This document shows, piece by piece, positions 18,506 to 29,924 of a stretch of 64,000 nucleotides of DNA; positions within the stretch are counted from its first letter, which is position 1; each line of letters opens with the position of its first letter. The stretch comes from Yersinia frederiksenii ATCC 33641. Its GTDB lineage: Bacteria > Pseudomonadota > Gammaproteobacteria > Enterobacterales > Enterobacteriaceae. Below the pieces are notes generated by a model, which saw only the letters and a list, made by a program, of their open reading frames with translations, was not told where the DNA came from and made no database searches. The stretch is taken from NCBI RefSeq assembly GCF_000754805.1, contig NZ_KN150731.1:4493642-4557641 (forward strand). The letters run 5' to 3'. Position numbers and translations under genes: made by a program.

Positions 18506-19171
18506 TTACCCCTTTAGCGCCGTCAGTTGTTTAACATCCAGCGTGTGCAGTGTGCGGTAAATTTTTCGCGCCATTAGCGTCATCACCACCACTGCGAAAA
18601 TGGCATCGGTAGCAATGCCAATCTCTACCAACTCTGGCGCGCGGAAGGCCAACAGCGCCAACATCAAGTGAGCACCATTTTCCATCAGGCAGTAGCCGAA
18701 AATGTTTTTTAGAATATTGCGCTGGGTGACGATACACAGTAGGCCAATCAGGAAATGCCCAAGCGAAACAGCCAGCGCGGGCTTCAGCGCACTGACCATC
18801 GGTAACTGCACCGGCTCAACCACGAAGTAGCTCAGTAAGATAATGATGGCAGCGATAAAGATTAGCGTGGCGGTGCCAATGACACCGCCGTTGGCTTTGG
18901 GGTCTTCCATCTGACGAAAGGCGCGATACATAATCCACGGTACCAACACCACTTTGGTGATAAAGGCGGTCAGCGACCACAGATACAGTTCATGAGCATG
19001 TAATGTTTCCGCCAATACCAGAAAAATCAGCACCAATACCAGCGATTGCAAGGCGTAAAACAGTGCCGATGTGGCGGGCTTTTTAGCAATGATTACCAGC
19101 AGCGAGGTAATGATCAGCAGCCCTGCAAGATTGTTGACGACCATGTTGTTGACAAAAAGTGTTCCGGTCAT
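18506..19171 (-). CDS. hyfE: Hydrogenase 4 membrane subunit E
   Basis: A 221-residue integral membrane protein with about six segments. It matches E. coli HyfE (216 residues) in blocks such as SAFITKV-like, [24 protein letters not shown] and FGYCLMENG. It belongs to the hydrogenase 4 membrane arm (NuoK-like C-terminal part) and helps anchor the ion-translocating subunits. The frame is open to 19219, but I start at 19171 because GGGAG precedes it and MTGTLFVNN corresponds to the E. coli MTGSMIVNN start. It begins 11 bp after the hyfD stop. Confidence 0.92.
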   Translation of the reverse strand: MTGTLFVNNMVVNNLAGLLIITSLLVIIAKKPATSALFYALQSLVLVLIFLVLAETLHAHELYLWSLTAFITKVVLVPWIMYRAFRQMEDPKANGGVIGTATLIFIAAIIILLSYFVVEPVQLPMVSALKPALAVSLGHFLIGLLCIVTQRNILKNIFGYCLMENGAHLMLALLAFRAPELVEIGIATDAIFAVVVMTLMARKIYRTLHTLDVKQLTALKG

Positions 19172-19182
19172 TTTTGACTCCC

Positions 19183-20652
19183 TTATCCAAGCCAGGCGAC
19201 GGCAATAAAGCTTGAGCACACTGACATAATCACCAGAATGACCAGTACACCCTGCATCGCCAATGGCAGTGGTTTGGCACTGGCGACCTCTTCTGAAGGT
19301 TTACCGGGTACGGTTTTTCCGAACCAGTACAGGAACCAGCCGAAGCTGGCCACCGACTCAATCAGTGCCAGCACCAGTAGGGGTATCAGCAGCCAATGTT
19401 CATGAGAGAGTGAGAAGCCCGCGGCGAAAATAGGGAATTTGCTAAAGAAGCCATTGAATGGTGGCACCCCGGTAATGGCCAGCGCAGCGACGCAGAACCC
19501 CACCCCCAAGAGTGGCATTTTCCCCATGATGCCTTTGAGTTTGGGTAGCATGCGGGTACCGCAGCTGTAACTCAGGGCACCCGCGACCAAGAAGAACAGA
19601 CTCTTGGCGAATGCATGGTTGAAGATGTAGGCAATGCCGCCATCAAAGGCCAATTTCGAACCATAGATAGCCAAAGAGAGTGCAAAGAAAATGTAGGACA
19701 GTTGGGTGATGGTGGAGTAGGCCAATAGCCGCTTCATATCTTTTTGCGGCAGATACATAAAGAAGCCATAAATCAGAGTGATAACTGCCATCACCATACC
19801 CACAGTGCCAATAATCTGTGGCACGTCACCGGCAGAGTAAATGGCGCGAGCAAAGATATAGACACCGACCTTAACCATTGACGCGGCGTGCAGATAAGAA
19901 CTGACCGGCGTGGGTGCCTCCATCGCGTCTGGCAACCAAATATGCAACGGTAACTGGGCCGATTTCCCCCAGGCTGCAAACAAGATGCCGCCAAACACGA
20001 TGATTTTGGTGGTGTGGTCCAGTTGCGCCAGTGCCGTCAGGGCAAAAGTACCGGTATTCACCAGCAGTACCGCCGCGGCTAAATACAGACCGATGGCGGC
20101 AACATGGGTGACCAGCAAGGCTTTGAGTGCTGAGCGCAGTGATTTTTGGCTCTGGTAATAACCAATCAATCCCCACGAGCAGCCGCCAGTGATTTCGAAG
20201 AAGAATAACTGACCCAGCAGAGTGGATGACAATACCAGCCCGGCCATTGCGCCGATGAATACTAGTAACAATGCATAGTAGCGGTTAGTACCTTCGTGCG
20301 GATGTTCGCGGTTCTCTAGGGTCAGATAGCCGGTGGAATAGAGGCTAACCAACAAGCCGAGGAATACCACGGCGAAAGCAATCAAGGTACTGATTCGGTC
20401 GATGGTGATACCGAACAGCGCCATATCACCGTAATGAATTAGACCAACCGTGACGTCAATCTTTCCGCCAGTGAGATAGACATAAGCCAGTAGCACAGTA
20501 CCCAAGGTTGCCAGCAGCGCAAAGAAGGTACAGGACCACTTCGCCATACGCTGCGGTAAACAGGCCGTCAGGATAGCACCCGCAAACGGGAGCAATGTGG
20601 TGGCAAGGGCTGTGTTTACAAGGACTGTATTCATAAGAGCCAGGTTCTCCAT
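19183..20652 (-). CDS. hyfD: Hydrogenase 4 membrane subunit D (proton-pump type)
   Basis: A 489-residue NuoL/M/N-like subunit with about 14 membrane segments, close to E. coli HyfD (479 residues). Diagnostic blocks are GTNRYYALLLVFIGAMAG, FFEITGGCSWGLI, the FAAWGKSAQLPLHIWLPDAMEAP segment with its buried lysine, and AYSTITQLSYIFF. The N-terminus has an extra stretch of about ten residues relative to E. coli. An AAGGAG lies 13 bases upstream of the ATG. With HyfB and HyfF it gives three antiporter-like subunits in this complex, as in E. coli hydrogenase 4. Confidence 0.93.
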   Translation of the reverse strand: MENLALMNTVLVNTALATTLLPFAGAILTACLPQRMAKWSCTFFALLATLGTVLLAYVYLTGGKIDVTVGLIHYGDMALFGITIDRISTLIAFAVVFLGLLVSLYSTGYLTLENREHPHEGTNRYYALLLVFIGAMAGLVLSSTLLGQLFFFEITGGCSWGLIGYYQSQKSLRSALKALLVTHVAAIGLYLAAAVLLVNTGTFALTALAQLDHTTKIIVFGGILFAAWGKSAQLPLHIWLPDAMEAPTPVSSYLHAASMVKVGVYIFARAIYSAGDVPQIIGTVGMVMAVITLIYGFFMYLPQKDMKRLLAYSTITQLSYIFFALSLAIYGSKLAFDGGIAYIFNHAFAKSLFFLVAGALSYSCGTRMLPKLKGIMGKMPLLGVGFCVAALAITGVPPFNGFFSKFPIFAAGFSLSHEHWLLIPLLVLALIESVASFGWFLYWFGKTVPGKPSEEVASAKPLPLAMQGVLVILVIMSVCSSFIAVAWLG

Positions 20653-20670
20653 GATGGGGTTATTAGCTCC

Positions 20671-21624
20671 TTAAAGACCAGTGAGATAGAAAACCAGAGC
20701 AAGGGCGGCGACGCCAAACCCCAGCCAGGTAACACGAGAGGTCAACAGGAAGCGCCCACGGGCGATGCTGTTTTCCACCAAGGAGGCGAGGACAAATATC
20801 ACCACCAATTTGATAACACTGGCCAATAGCGCCCATAGCAGACCCGGCCCACTGAGCACCGCCAGTTTGCCGAAGGGAATAAACACGCCAAGGAACAGTT
20901 GCGCCACCACCACTTGCTTTAGGCTAATGCCCCATTTGACTAACCCCAGTGAGGCGCCAGAATATTCAGTCAGTGGCCCTTCTTGCAGCTCTTGCTCCGC
21001 CTCGGCAACATCGAATGGGATTTTGCCCATCTCGATAAAGACCGCGAACCCACAGGCCAGCAGCGCCAGAGCGGTAGCAGTCGGCGACTGCCAGTGCCCT
21101 TGGGACAGCGCGATACTGATGGTGCCGATATTGGTGGAGCCGGCAATCAGCCCGACCACCAGCAGTGACAGAATTAATGTCGGCTCGACCAACACGCCGA
21201 GTGTCAACTCGCGGCTGGCACCTATCCCGGCGAAAATACTGCCGCTATCCAGACCCGCCAGTGAGAAGAAGAAGCGGAACAGCGCAAACAGATAGAGCAG
21301 GGCTATCAAGTCACCTGCCACGCCAAAGGGGGATTCCAGCGTGAAAATCGGCAGCGCCATGGCAATCAACAGCATGCTACCTAACAACACATAGGGCATC
21401 AGGCGGAAGATAATCCCGGCATTGGCCGGGGCCACATCTTGCCGCTTTAGCAGCTTGGCTAAGTCACGATACTCTTGCAGAATGCCCGGCCCACGGCGCG
21501 AGTGCATTCTGGCTTTCACCATGCGCGAAATCCCCGACATCAGCGGTGCTAGCGCCAGCATGATCAGCGCTTGCCCGATGGCAAAAGCAATCATAGAGAC
21601 CGCAGGCATATCAGTAGTTGGCAT
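20671..21624 (-). CDS. hyfC: Hydrogenase 4 membrane subunit C (NuoH-like)
   Basis: A 317-residue NuoH/HycD/HyfC-family protein with about eight membrane segments, the link between the peripheral arm and the pump subunits. Family blocks present are MHSRRGPGILQEYRDL, GASRELTLGVLVEP and FDVAEAEQELQEGPLTEYSG. The frame can begin at a TTG at 21639 overlapping the hyfB stop, but the ATG at 21624 has GAGGAG seven bases upstream and gives a length like that of E. coli HyfC (about 315 residues), so I use it. Confidence 0.93.
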   Translation of the reverse strand: MPTTDMPAVSMIAFAIGQALIMLALAPLMSGISRMVKARMHSRRGPGILQEYRDLAKLLKRQDVAPANAGIIFRLMPYVLLGSMLLIAMALPIFTLESPFGVAGDLIALLYLFALFRFFFSLAGLDSGSIFAGIGASRELTLGVLVEPTLILSLLVVGLIAGSTNIGTISIALSQGHWQSPTATALALLACGFAVFIEMGKIPFDVAEAEQELQEGPLTEYSGASLGLVKWGISLKQVVVAQLFLGVFIPFGKLAVLSGPGLLWALLASVIKLVVIFVLASLVENSIARGRFLLTSRVTWLGFGVAALALVFYLTGL

Positions 21625-21635
21625 TGCTTGTCTCC

Positions 21636-23663
21636 TCAAATAGCCGCGACAATCAGCAGGATCACCAATGCGGCGACCACATACAGACAGTAGAGGCGGA
21701 AATCACCCTGTTGCAGCCATTGAATTCGCTGACTGAGCCATTGGATCAGGCGGATAATCGGGGCCACCACTTTGTCGTCCCATACCGGCTCCACGCGGCC
21801 TGCGCTGCTCACTGAGCTCTCTAGTGCGCGTTGCATCATCGGGGCGGGGTCCAGTGTTTTACGGATGCGATAGAGCGGAGCAAACATCATCCGCAGTGGT
21901 TGTGTAAAACCGCCCGCTGAAACTGTCATGGCTTGTTCATAGGCGTAACCGCAAGCCCAGGGATCGCCACCATGGCGAAACGCCAGCCGGCTGCCTCGAT
22001 ACAGGCTGGCGACCAGTAAAATCACCAGAGGCAAGATGAGTAAGCCGCAGAAAATATAGAGGGTGGACAGCATGGCCTGAGAGCTGTGTTGCGGGAACAA
22101 TACGGCCCCTTGCGCCACCTGCAAGGCGGGCACTGGCGCAGTGGTTATCAGGCTGGTGGCGATACGGGCAATGACTGGAGCAACATGAGTTGCACCTATC
22201 CCTAATGTCAGGCAGAGCAATGCCAGCAACAGCATGGCAACGGTCATTGGCCAAGGGACTTCCCGTGCCAGAGCGGCTTTTTCTGTGCGGGGCAGGCCAC
22301 AGAAACTGATGCCGTAAACTTTCACAAAGCACATGGCGGCTAGCGCACCGGTGATGGCCAGCATCACGATGGCAATCGGCCCGGCCAGACGAATGATAAA
22401 GTTGCCGTCTTTGGTCATGGTAAACAGTGATTGGTACGTGAACCATTCACTGACAAAACCATTGAAAGGCGGCAGAGCTGAAATCGCCATACATCCCACC
22501 AGAAATGCCAGTGCGGTATAAGGCATCATTCTGGCCAGCCCGCCCATCTTTTCCATGTCTTTAGTATGCAGGCGGTAAATGACGGCCCCGGCCCCCAAGA
22601 ACAGCAGCCCTTTGAATATCGCATGGTTAAGCAGATGATACAGAGCCCCGAGCAGGCCAAGGGCTGCTAATACTGGCTGGTGGCTGGCAATACCTATCAT
22701 GCCGACACCGACGCCCATCAAGATAATGCCGATATTTTCAACGGTGTGATAAGCCAGCAGTCGTTTGATATCGTGCTCGGCCAGCGCATATAGCACGCCG
22801 AGCACCGACGACACAGCACCAAACCCCAGCACCACCACGCCCCACCACAATTGGCTGGCACCGAGCAAATCAATGCCCACTTTGATAATGCCGAAAATAC
22901 CAATTTTGACCATGACGCCAGACATCAGGGCTGAAGCATGAGACGGGGCCGCAGGGTGGGCGCGCGGTAGCCAGCCGTGCAGCGGCAGCATCCCGGCTTT
23001 GGCACCGAAGCCAAAGAAGGCCAGCAAGAAGATAATCGAGGCCATGAGCGGCTGCGGATGGGTTTGGCGGAAAGCCGCAAACTCCAGACTGCCGCTTTGG
23101 CGATACAGTAGGAAGAATGCAATCATAATCAGCACCGAACCGGCGTGGGCAATCAAGAAGTAAAGCAGGCCAGCACTGATGGCATCGTCGTCCTGATCGG
23201 AGATCACCAGGAAGTAAGAGGCCAACGACATCATTTCGAAGAAAATAATAAAGTAGAATGCGTTATCCACCACCACCAATGCCACCATTGAGGCGATGAA
23301 TAGGTTCATAAACACACCCATTGCCCAAGCCCCACGACCTTTGTATTCCTGCACATAAGCCAGTGAATACAGAGCGGTTATGACGACCAATAGTGAGATA
23401 ACCATCAGCATAAATGCTGCCAATGGATCAAGACGTAAACTGAATGCCGCGAAAGGGAATGGCCCGGCAGTGACAAAGGTTATAACGTCGCCTCCAAGCA
23501 GTGTGGGGGCAGCAGCCAATAGGCCAGCAACCCCGCCCAGTAGTGAAGCCAGCCCAGCGGCATAGATTGCCAGCGTTTCGCGCCGTGCTAGCAGCAAGGA
23601 GAGTAGTGCGCCAGCCAGATAGAGCAGTAAGGAGAGCCACAATAGCTCAAGGGAATTCATCAT
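21636..23663 (-). CDS. hyfB: Hydrogenase 4 membrane subunit B (NuoL-like)
   Basis: A 675-residue antiporter-like subunit with about 16 membrane segments, nearly the same length as E. coli HyfB (about 672). Blocks include FEMMSLASYFLVI, the FGFGAKAGMLPLHGWLPRAHPAAP lysine segment, AYHTVENIGII and DPWACGYAYEQAMTVSAGGF near the end, which is typical of the HyfB/HycC family. It is the ion-translocation or membrane-anchor subunit next to HyfC. Two ATG codons in a row begin the gene, overlapping the hyfA stop, with AGGAG upstream inside hyfA. Confidence 0.94.
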   Translation of the reverse strand: MMNSLELLWLSLLLYLAGALLSLLLARRETLAIYAAGLASLLGGVAGLLAAAPTLLGGDVITFVTAGPFPFAAFSLRLDPLAAFMLMVISLLVVITALYSLAYVQEYKGRGAWAMGVFMNLFIASMVALVVVDNAFYFIIFFEMMSLASYFLVISDQDDDAISAGLLYFLIAHAGSVLIMIAFFLLYRQSGSLEFAAFRQTHPQPLMASIIFLLAFFGFGAKAGMLPLHGWLPRAHPAAPSHASALMSGVMVKIGIFGIIKVGIDLLGASQLWWGVVVLGFGAVSSVLGVLYALAEHDIKRLLAYHTVENIGIILMGVGVGMIGIASHQPVLAALGLLGALYHLLNHAIFKGLLFLGAGAVIYRLHTKDMEKMGGLARMMPYTALAFLVGCMAISALPPFNGFVSEWFTYQSLFTMTKDGNFIIRLAGPIAIVMLAITGALAAMCFVKVYGISFCGLPRTEKAALAREVPWPMTVAMLLLALLCLTLGIGATHVAPVIARIATSLITTAPVPALQVAQGAVLFPQHSSQAMLSTLYIFCGLLILPLVILLVASLYRGSRLAFRHGGDPWACGYAYEQAMTVSAGGFTQPLRMMFAPLYRIRKTLDPAPMMQRALESSVSSAGRVEPVWDDKVVAPIIRLIQWLSQRIQWLQQGDFRLYCLYVVAALVILLIVAAI

Positions 23664-24301
23664 CTTTTCTGCTCCTCGTGAGAGAGGGGGGATGAGGTGT
23701 CCACGACCATAAAGGGCAGGTCGTTGGCAAACCCACTGGCTGCAGCCAGACGTTTAGCTTGATTGGCCTGTTCAATACTGTGCTCATCAACCAGCATCAA
23801 GGCGTTAGTCGGACAGACCCGCACACACTCCGGCCCTTGTGGTTGGAAGCTACATAAATCACATTTCACCGCGACAGTGCGCACTCCGGCATTCCAGGCA
23901 AGGAACGGGTTCATATTGGCCGGACTGAAGGGAACATCGGACAGTTCAGTCATCGAAATATATTCAGGAAAAGTTTCCGGCACCGCTAATGGCTTGCTAC
24001 CCGCAGGGGTAATCGCGCCAAATGGACAAGCCAGGCCACAGAGTTTGCAACCGATGCAGGTGGTTTCATCCAATTCGACCGCGTTATTGGTCAGGGTGAT
24101 GGCATTGACTGGGCAAACCCGTGCGCACCATGCATCTTCACAGTGGCGACAAAGAATGGGGGCCGTCACTCTGCTGTTACGCATAACGCTCAATCTGGGA
24201 TGCTCTTGTAAACCTTTGGCTTTATGCACTTGGCTGCAAGCAGCCATGCAGGTATTGCATCCAATACAAAGCCTCGGTTCCGCAATCACAAAGCGGTTCA
24301 T
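23660..24301 (-). CDS. hyfA: Hydrogenase 4 ferredoxin subunit A
   Basis: A 213-residue protein with four [4Fe-4S] cysteine clusters: CIGCNTCMAAC, CRHCEDAWCARVCP, CIGCKLCGLACP and CDLC...CVRVCP. It matches E. coli HyfA along its whole length, including the MNRFVIAEPRLC start and the C-terminal TSSPLSHEEQKR, and passes electrons from FdhF to the HyfH/HyfI chain. An ATG two codons earlier (24307) lies too close to the GGAGG site, which is well spaced for the ATG at 24301. It is the first gene of a twelve-gene operon that ends at hycI. Confidence 0.94.
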   Translation of the reverse strand: MNRFVIAEPRLCIGCNTCMAACSQVHKAKGLQEHPRLSVMRNSRVTAPILCRHCEDAWCARVCPVNAITLTNNAVELDETTCIGCKLCGLACPFGAITPAGSKPLAVPETFPEYISMTELSDVPFSPANMNPFLAWNAGVRTVAVKCDLCSFQPQGPECVRVCPTNALMLVDEHSIEQANQAKRLAAASGFANDLPFMVVDTSSPLSHEEQKR

Positions 24302-24368
24302 GGCCATACCCTCCGGGACAAAAATCTGGTGACAGTCAGGCAGATAGAAATCATTTCCCAGCTCTAAA

Positions 24369-24383
24369 GCATATTCTGTGCCA
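24369..24383 (-). promoter_or_regulatory. Sigma-54 type promoter of the hyf operon
   Basis: Minus strand TGGCAC-AGAAT-ATGC: a perfect -24 element, correct ten-base spacing from GG to GC, and one mismatch in the -12 element. It lies about 70 bases before hyfA, leaving a short leader. Confidence 0.8.
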
Positions 24384-24496
24384 GTACCGCAGTTACCGAG
24401 GCGAAAGAGTGGTGAAGGCCCGCCAGCCGTGCATTAGAGAATCCGCGGATAGTGCGGTGAGATTTAAAAGGCAGCAAAAACAGAGTGGTTGGCATG

Positions 24497-24585
24497 GTTA
24501 AGTGTCGACATTAGTGACGAAATCCCGCCGCGTTACTGACACTTCGACAGTGATTTTTCATCGCTGGAGTTCGTTACGGATGATT
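24497..24585. promoter_or_regulatory. Candidate activator (enhancer) sites between hyfA and hypA
   Basis: Between the two divergent sigma-54 promoters lie TGTCGACA (24503-24510), the half-like TGACGAAAT (24515-24523), TCGACAGTG (24544-24552) and TTCGTTACGGATG (24570-24582). The last and the second resemble halves of the reported FhlA site CATTTCGTACGAAATG. Repetition and place suggest upstream activating sites for the FhlA/HyfR protein, but the match is loose. No gene is seen in the 24302-24707 gap. Confidence 0.35.
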
Positions 24586-24653
24586 TTAAATTAATAATGT
24601 TATTTATCAATTGATTAAGTTGAATATCTCATAAGTAAAACACACGGGATTGC

Positions 24654-24668
24654 TGGCACTATCTTTGC
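24654..24668 (+). promoter_or_regulatory. Sigma-54 type promoter of hypA-hypC
   Basis: TGGCAC-TATCT-TTGC: an exact match to the -24/-12 consensus TGGCAC-N5-TTGC. The predicted start is near 24680, about 28 bases before the hypA ATG. Confidence 0.88.
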
Positions 24669-24707
24669 ATTGTTTTTACCAGAGATATCAACACAGGAAT
24701 CACAGTC

Positions 24708-25055
24708 ATGCATGAGATTACCTTGTGCCAAAACGCGATTGCCATGATGGAGCAGCAAGCTCGGTTACATGGCGCGCAGAGAATTACCGGAGTTTGGTTA
24801 GAAACCGGGGCATTTTCTTGTGTCGAACCGCAAGCATTGGCGTTCTGTTTTGAGTTAGTGTGCCGTGGCACGCTAGCAGAGGGGTGCGTTTTGCATCTTA
24901 GTCAACAGCAGTCGCAGGTGTGGTGCCATGACTGCCAACAGAATGTGAACTTACTGAGCAATAAAGTGACGCGCTGCCCACAGTGTGCTGGGAGTCATTT
25001 GCGCATGGGGGAAAATGATGACGGCGTGATGATTAAACGGCTGGAGGTGGAATGA
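24708..25055 (+). CDS. hypA: Hydrogenase nickel incorporation protein HypA
   Basis: A 115-residue HypA/HybF metallochaperone that supplies nickel to the hydrogenase large subunit. The N-terminal Ni site MHE (His2, Glu3) is intact, and the zinc site Cys73, Cys76, Cys90 and Cys93 (WCHDC and RCPQC) falls on the same numbers as in E. coli HypA. It is divergent from the hyf operon and driven by its own sigma-54 promoter, so it should be co-induced with the hydrogenase. It is followed by hypC at 40 bp. The partners hypB, hypD and hypE are not next to it and must lie elsewhere if the system is functional. Confidence 0.95.
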   Translation: MHEITLCQNAIAMMEQQARLHGAQRITGVWLETGAFSCVEPQALAFCFELVCRGTLAEGCVLHLSQQQSQVWCHDCQQNVNLLSNKVTRCPQCAGSHLRMGENDDGVMIKRLEVE

Positions 25056-25095
25056 ATTTATTAACATTATGCCCAAATGTGGCAGGAGTCAGACT

Positions 25096-25374
25096 ATGTG
25101 CATAGGCATTCCTGGGAAAATTGTGGCGCTGGATGAGACTCAGCCGGGTACTGCTTGGGTGGATGTCTGTGGTGTGCGGCGTTCAGTCAATATTATGCTG
25201 GTGGCGGCAGATGAGTCGAGTAGCTCAGCCTTAATCGGCCATTGGGTTTTGGTTCATGTAGGATTTGCCATGAGTCGGCTGGATGAAGATGAGGCACTGG
25301 AAACATTACAGTTATTACAGGCGATGGGCGAAGTTGAAACTGATGTGAGGAGTTTTTTGGGGCAACGGGGATAA
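25096..25374 (+). CDS. hypC: Hydrogenase assembly chaperone HypC/HybG
   Basis: A 92-residue HypC-family chaperone that carries the Fe(CN)2CO unit with HypD and binds the hydrogenase large-subunit precursor. The essential N-terminal motif MCIGIPGKI with Cys2 is present, as is the conserved HVGFAMSRLDEDEA region. The frame is open nine codons further up, but the motif must be N-terminal and GGAG lies before the ATG at 25096, so that start is firm. It forms a two-gene operon with hypA. HybG is the hydrogenase-2 paralogue; with only the hyf cluster visible, hypC is the simplest name. Confidence 0.93.
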   Translation: MCIGIPGKIVALDETQPGTAWVDVCGVRRSVNIMLVAADESSSSALIGHWVLVHVGFAMSRLDEDEALETLQLLQAMGEVETDVRSFLGQRG

Positions 25375-25530
25375 GTCGTTTGGGGCATTATTTCGGTTGA
25401 TATTGGGCTCGTGCTCGATGCAAATACAGTGTCTCAACCGAGTAACAGGGCTGGCAGCCCTCTTGCCTGCCCACTCAGGTCGTAATCTTTGTTGGTAATA
25501 TCCTGATTGCGCCTAACGTCAAGAGCAAAA

Positions 25531-26292
<762 letters not shown>

Positions 26293-26355
26293 TCACTGTG
26301 ATATTTGCAAGGCTACTGTACCTGTCGTTGCTGCGCAAGCCCTTCTACCCTTCGT

Positions 26356-26727
26356 CCTTGACGCTACAGCGGCGTTAGCTGCACTCACTCACCCAAATCA
26401 CTGACTGAGGTCAGCTCATCGGGATGAGTTTGCTGGCTGCCTTGCTGCAACGCCAATGACTTTGGGTTATTTTTCTGCTCCTTGACGCTACAGCGGCGTT
26501 AGCTGCATTCACTCACCCGAATCACTGACTGAGATCAGCTCATCGGGATGAGTTTGCTGGCTGCCTTGATGCAACGCCAATGACTTTGGGTTATTTTTCT
26601 GCTCCTTGACGCTACAGCGGTGTTAGCTGCACTCACTCACCCGAATCACTGACTGAGGTAAGCTCATCGGGATGAGTTTGCTGGCTGCCTTGCTGTAATG
26701 CCAATGACTTTGGGGATTATCTCTTGA
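26356..26727 (-). repeat. Three tandem copies of a 124-bp intergenic palindromic element
   Basis: Units begin at 26356, 26480 and 26604, each with CCTTGACGCTACAGCGG, so the period is exactly 124 bp. Each contains GTTAGCTGCA, CACCCGAATCACTGACTGAG (26390s has one variant base), GCTCATCGGGATGAG, GGCTGCCTTG and CCAATGACTTTGGG. Copies differ at a few positions only, which implies recent duplication or correction. They fill most of the 527-bp gap between sanA and maeA. Confidence 0.93.
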
Positions 26728-26757
26728 GTTATAAGTGTTTGAGAGACTGACTGATAG

Positions 26758-26793
26758 ATTATCCGGCCCATATCTAAGTACGAGCCGGATAAT
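26758..26793 (-). terminator. Hairpin after maeA
   Basis: ATTATCCGGC (26758-26767) pairs perfectly with GCCGGATAAT (26784-26793) around a 16-base loop just past the maeA stop. It has only a weak T-run, so it is a likely but not certain terminator. Confidence 0.6.
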
Positions 26794-26795
26794 AT

Positions 26796-28511
<1,716 letters not shown>

Positions 28512-28622
28512 TTATCAAGTCGTTGCCCCGATCCTAAAAGATAAGAAAGATATGTACAGCTTTTGTTAGTTAAATATGTCGGTTACCGGCAAAAGTGCGA
28601 GTTAACTTGCAGATTTGGCTGC

Positions 28623-28745
28623 TTATTTGCTGGATGCGGACTGATTGACGGTCAACTCCATTCGCTGACCATGTGAGACTTTCAATATGTTGCCATCGGG
28701 ATCGGCAAAATAGCACGATGGCAAAAGGGCGGCAGTGGTCGGTTA
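28623..28745 (-). pseudogene. Decayed VOC/glyoxalase-family fragment
   Basis: Reading the minus strand from a stop codon at 28743-28745 down to a TAA at 28623-28625 gives about 39 residues, including ALLPSCYFADPDGNILKVSHG. FADPDGN followed by a hydrophobic strand is the signature of the last beta strand of VOC/glyoxalase proteins. There is no start codon, and upstream the reading continues only in a shifted frame (AIPAQKGMEVV) before another stop. I read it as the 3' remnant of a lost gene. The rest of the 399-bp maeA-cdd gap holds nothing I recognise. Confidence 0.55.
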
Positions 28746-28892
28746 TCTACACCACCTCCATTCCCTTTTGTGCAGGTATGGCATGGGCGCAATGAGGGTA
28801 AAAGTGGCTACTGCTGGTTACGTTGACAAATCAGTGATAGTGCAAGGCAATAACCGGGGCTAATTATGTCACCCCGGTTGGGGGCGATTTAA

Positions 28893-29777
28893 TTAAAATG
28901 TCACTCGTTTTACATCTGTGCAGCCCAGTGCCGCCAGTGTTGACTGGGTTGCATCCCATTGAGTCAGCATAGGTTTACGGCCTTCAACCAGTACTGCGCG
29001 GCGGATAGCACCGCAATCTTTGCCAGAAAGATTGGCCAGAATCAATGCTGCTTGTAGCGGTGGGAGGCTTGGATTAAATGCCGCATTCTCGGCATAGCGA
29101 CCGGTATACAGCGAACCGTCAGCCGCTTCTAGCGCCACACCGCTGTGAGACTGGCTGTATGGGGCATGGCTATGGTTTGCACCATCCAGTGCAGCTTGAG
29201 TCAGGGCATCGGTCTGGGCCACTTTATAGCCGTGGTCAACCGGGTCCATCAGCAAAGTGGTGATAGCCAAATCTTTCGGGCCGAAAGAGTCAGGTAGATA
29301 TTGCCCCAGTGTTGATGCTGGGCGGCCCGGCAGATGAATATGCAGGCCAGTTCCGCTGTTCAGTTCATTCATAAACTGACGGCAATGGCCGCACGGTGTG
29401 TAATTGACGGTAATAGAGACCAAACTGGCCTCACCACGTAGCCAGGCATGTGTCACAGCACACTGCTCGGCATGAATAGTTTGTTGCAGCGCTACGCCAC
29501 CAAATTCCATATTGGCACCGAAATAGAGATTACCGCTGATACCCCGAGCAATGGCCCCAACCATAAAATGGGACACCGGTGTTAATGCGCAAGCTGCGGC
29601 CAATGGCAACAACGCAAATGCCAGCGCATCGTCATCTAACCCACTGATGCTTTTCACTGTTTTCACTTGTTCTGCTGTCAGCATGGCAGCGAAATCGTTT
29701 GCGCTCAAAATCGGTTCAAGTGCGGTTTGCAGTGAGGTGGGCAACTGAGCCCAAGGGGCGTGAAAACGTGCTTGCAT
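28893..29777 (-). CDS. cdd: Cytidine deaminase
   Basis: A 294-residue cytidine deaminase of the long, E. coli-like homodimeric type: an N-terminal catalytic domain and a C-terminal non-catalytic copy. The active site TIHAEQ (His102, Glu104) and TPCGHC (Cys129, Cys132) fall on the same numbers as in E. coli Cdd. It deaminates cytidine and deoxycytidine in pyrimidine salvage. The neighbours yohK and yohJ are upstream on the same strand, as in E. coli. Confidence 0.96.
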   Translation of the reverse strand: MQARFHAPWAQLPTSLQTALEPILSANDFAAMLTAEQVKTVKSISGLDDDALAFALLPLAAACALTPVSHFMVGAIARGISGNLYFGANMEFGGVALQQTIHAEQCAVTHAWLRGEASLVSITVNYTPCGHCRQFMNELNSGTGLHIHLPGRPASTLGQYLPDSFGPKDLAITTLLMDPVDHGYKVAQTDALTQAALDGANHSHAPYSQSHSGVALEAADGSLYTGRYAENAAFNPSLPPLQAALILANLSGKDCGAIRRAVLVEGRKPMLTQWDATQSTLAALGCTDVKRVTF

Positions 29778-29924
29778 AGGGTTCTCTCCAATAGTAACGG
29801 GATACTATTCTAGGCAGCTTAATGCTTTCTTGGTGTGATGAAGATCTCGTTATATATGAAATTTATGCAAGTAAAATCCCAAATGAGAGATGTATCTCAA
29901 ATTTATACCCCTGTGTCGGTGATT

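Noticed and set aside
26356-26727. A CRISPR array at the tandem repeats
   Set aside because: Units of 124 bp are contiguous, with no unique spacers between them, and there are no cas genes nearby.
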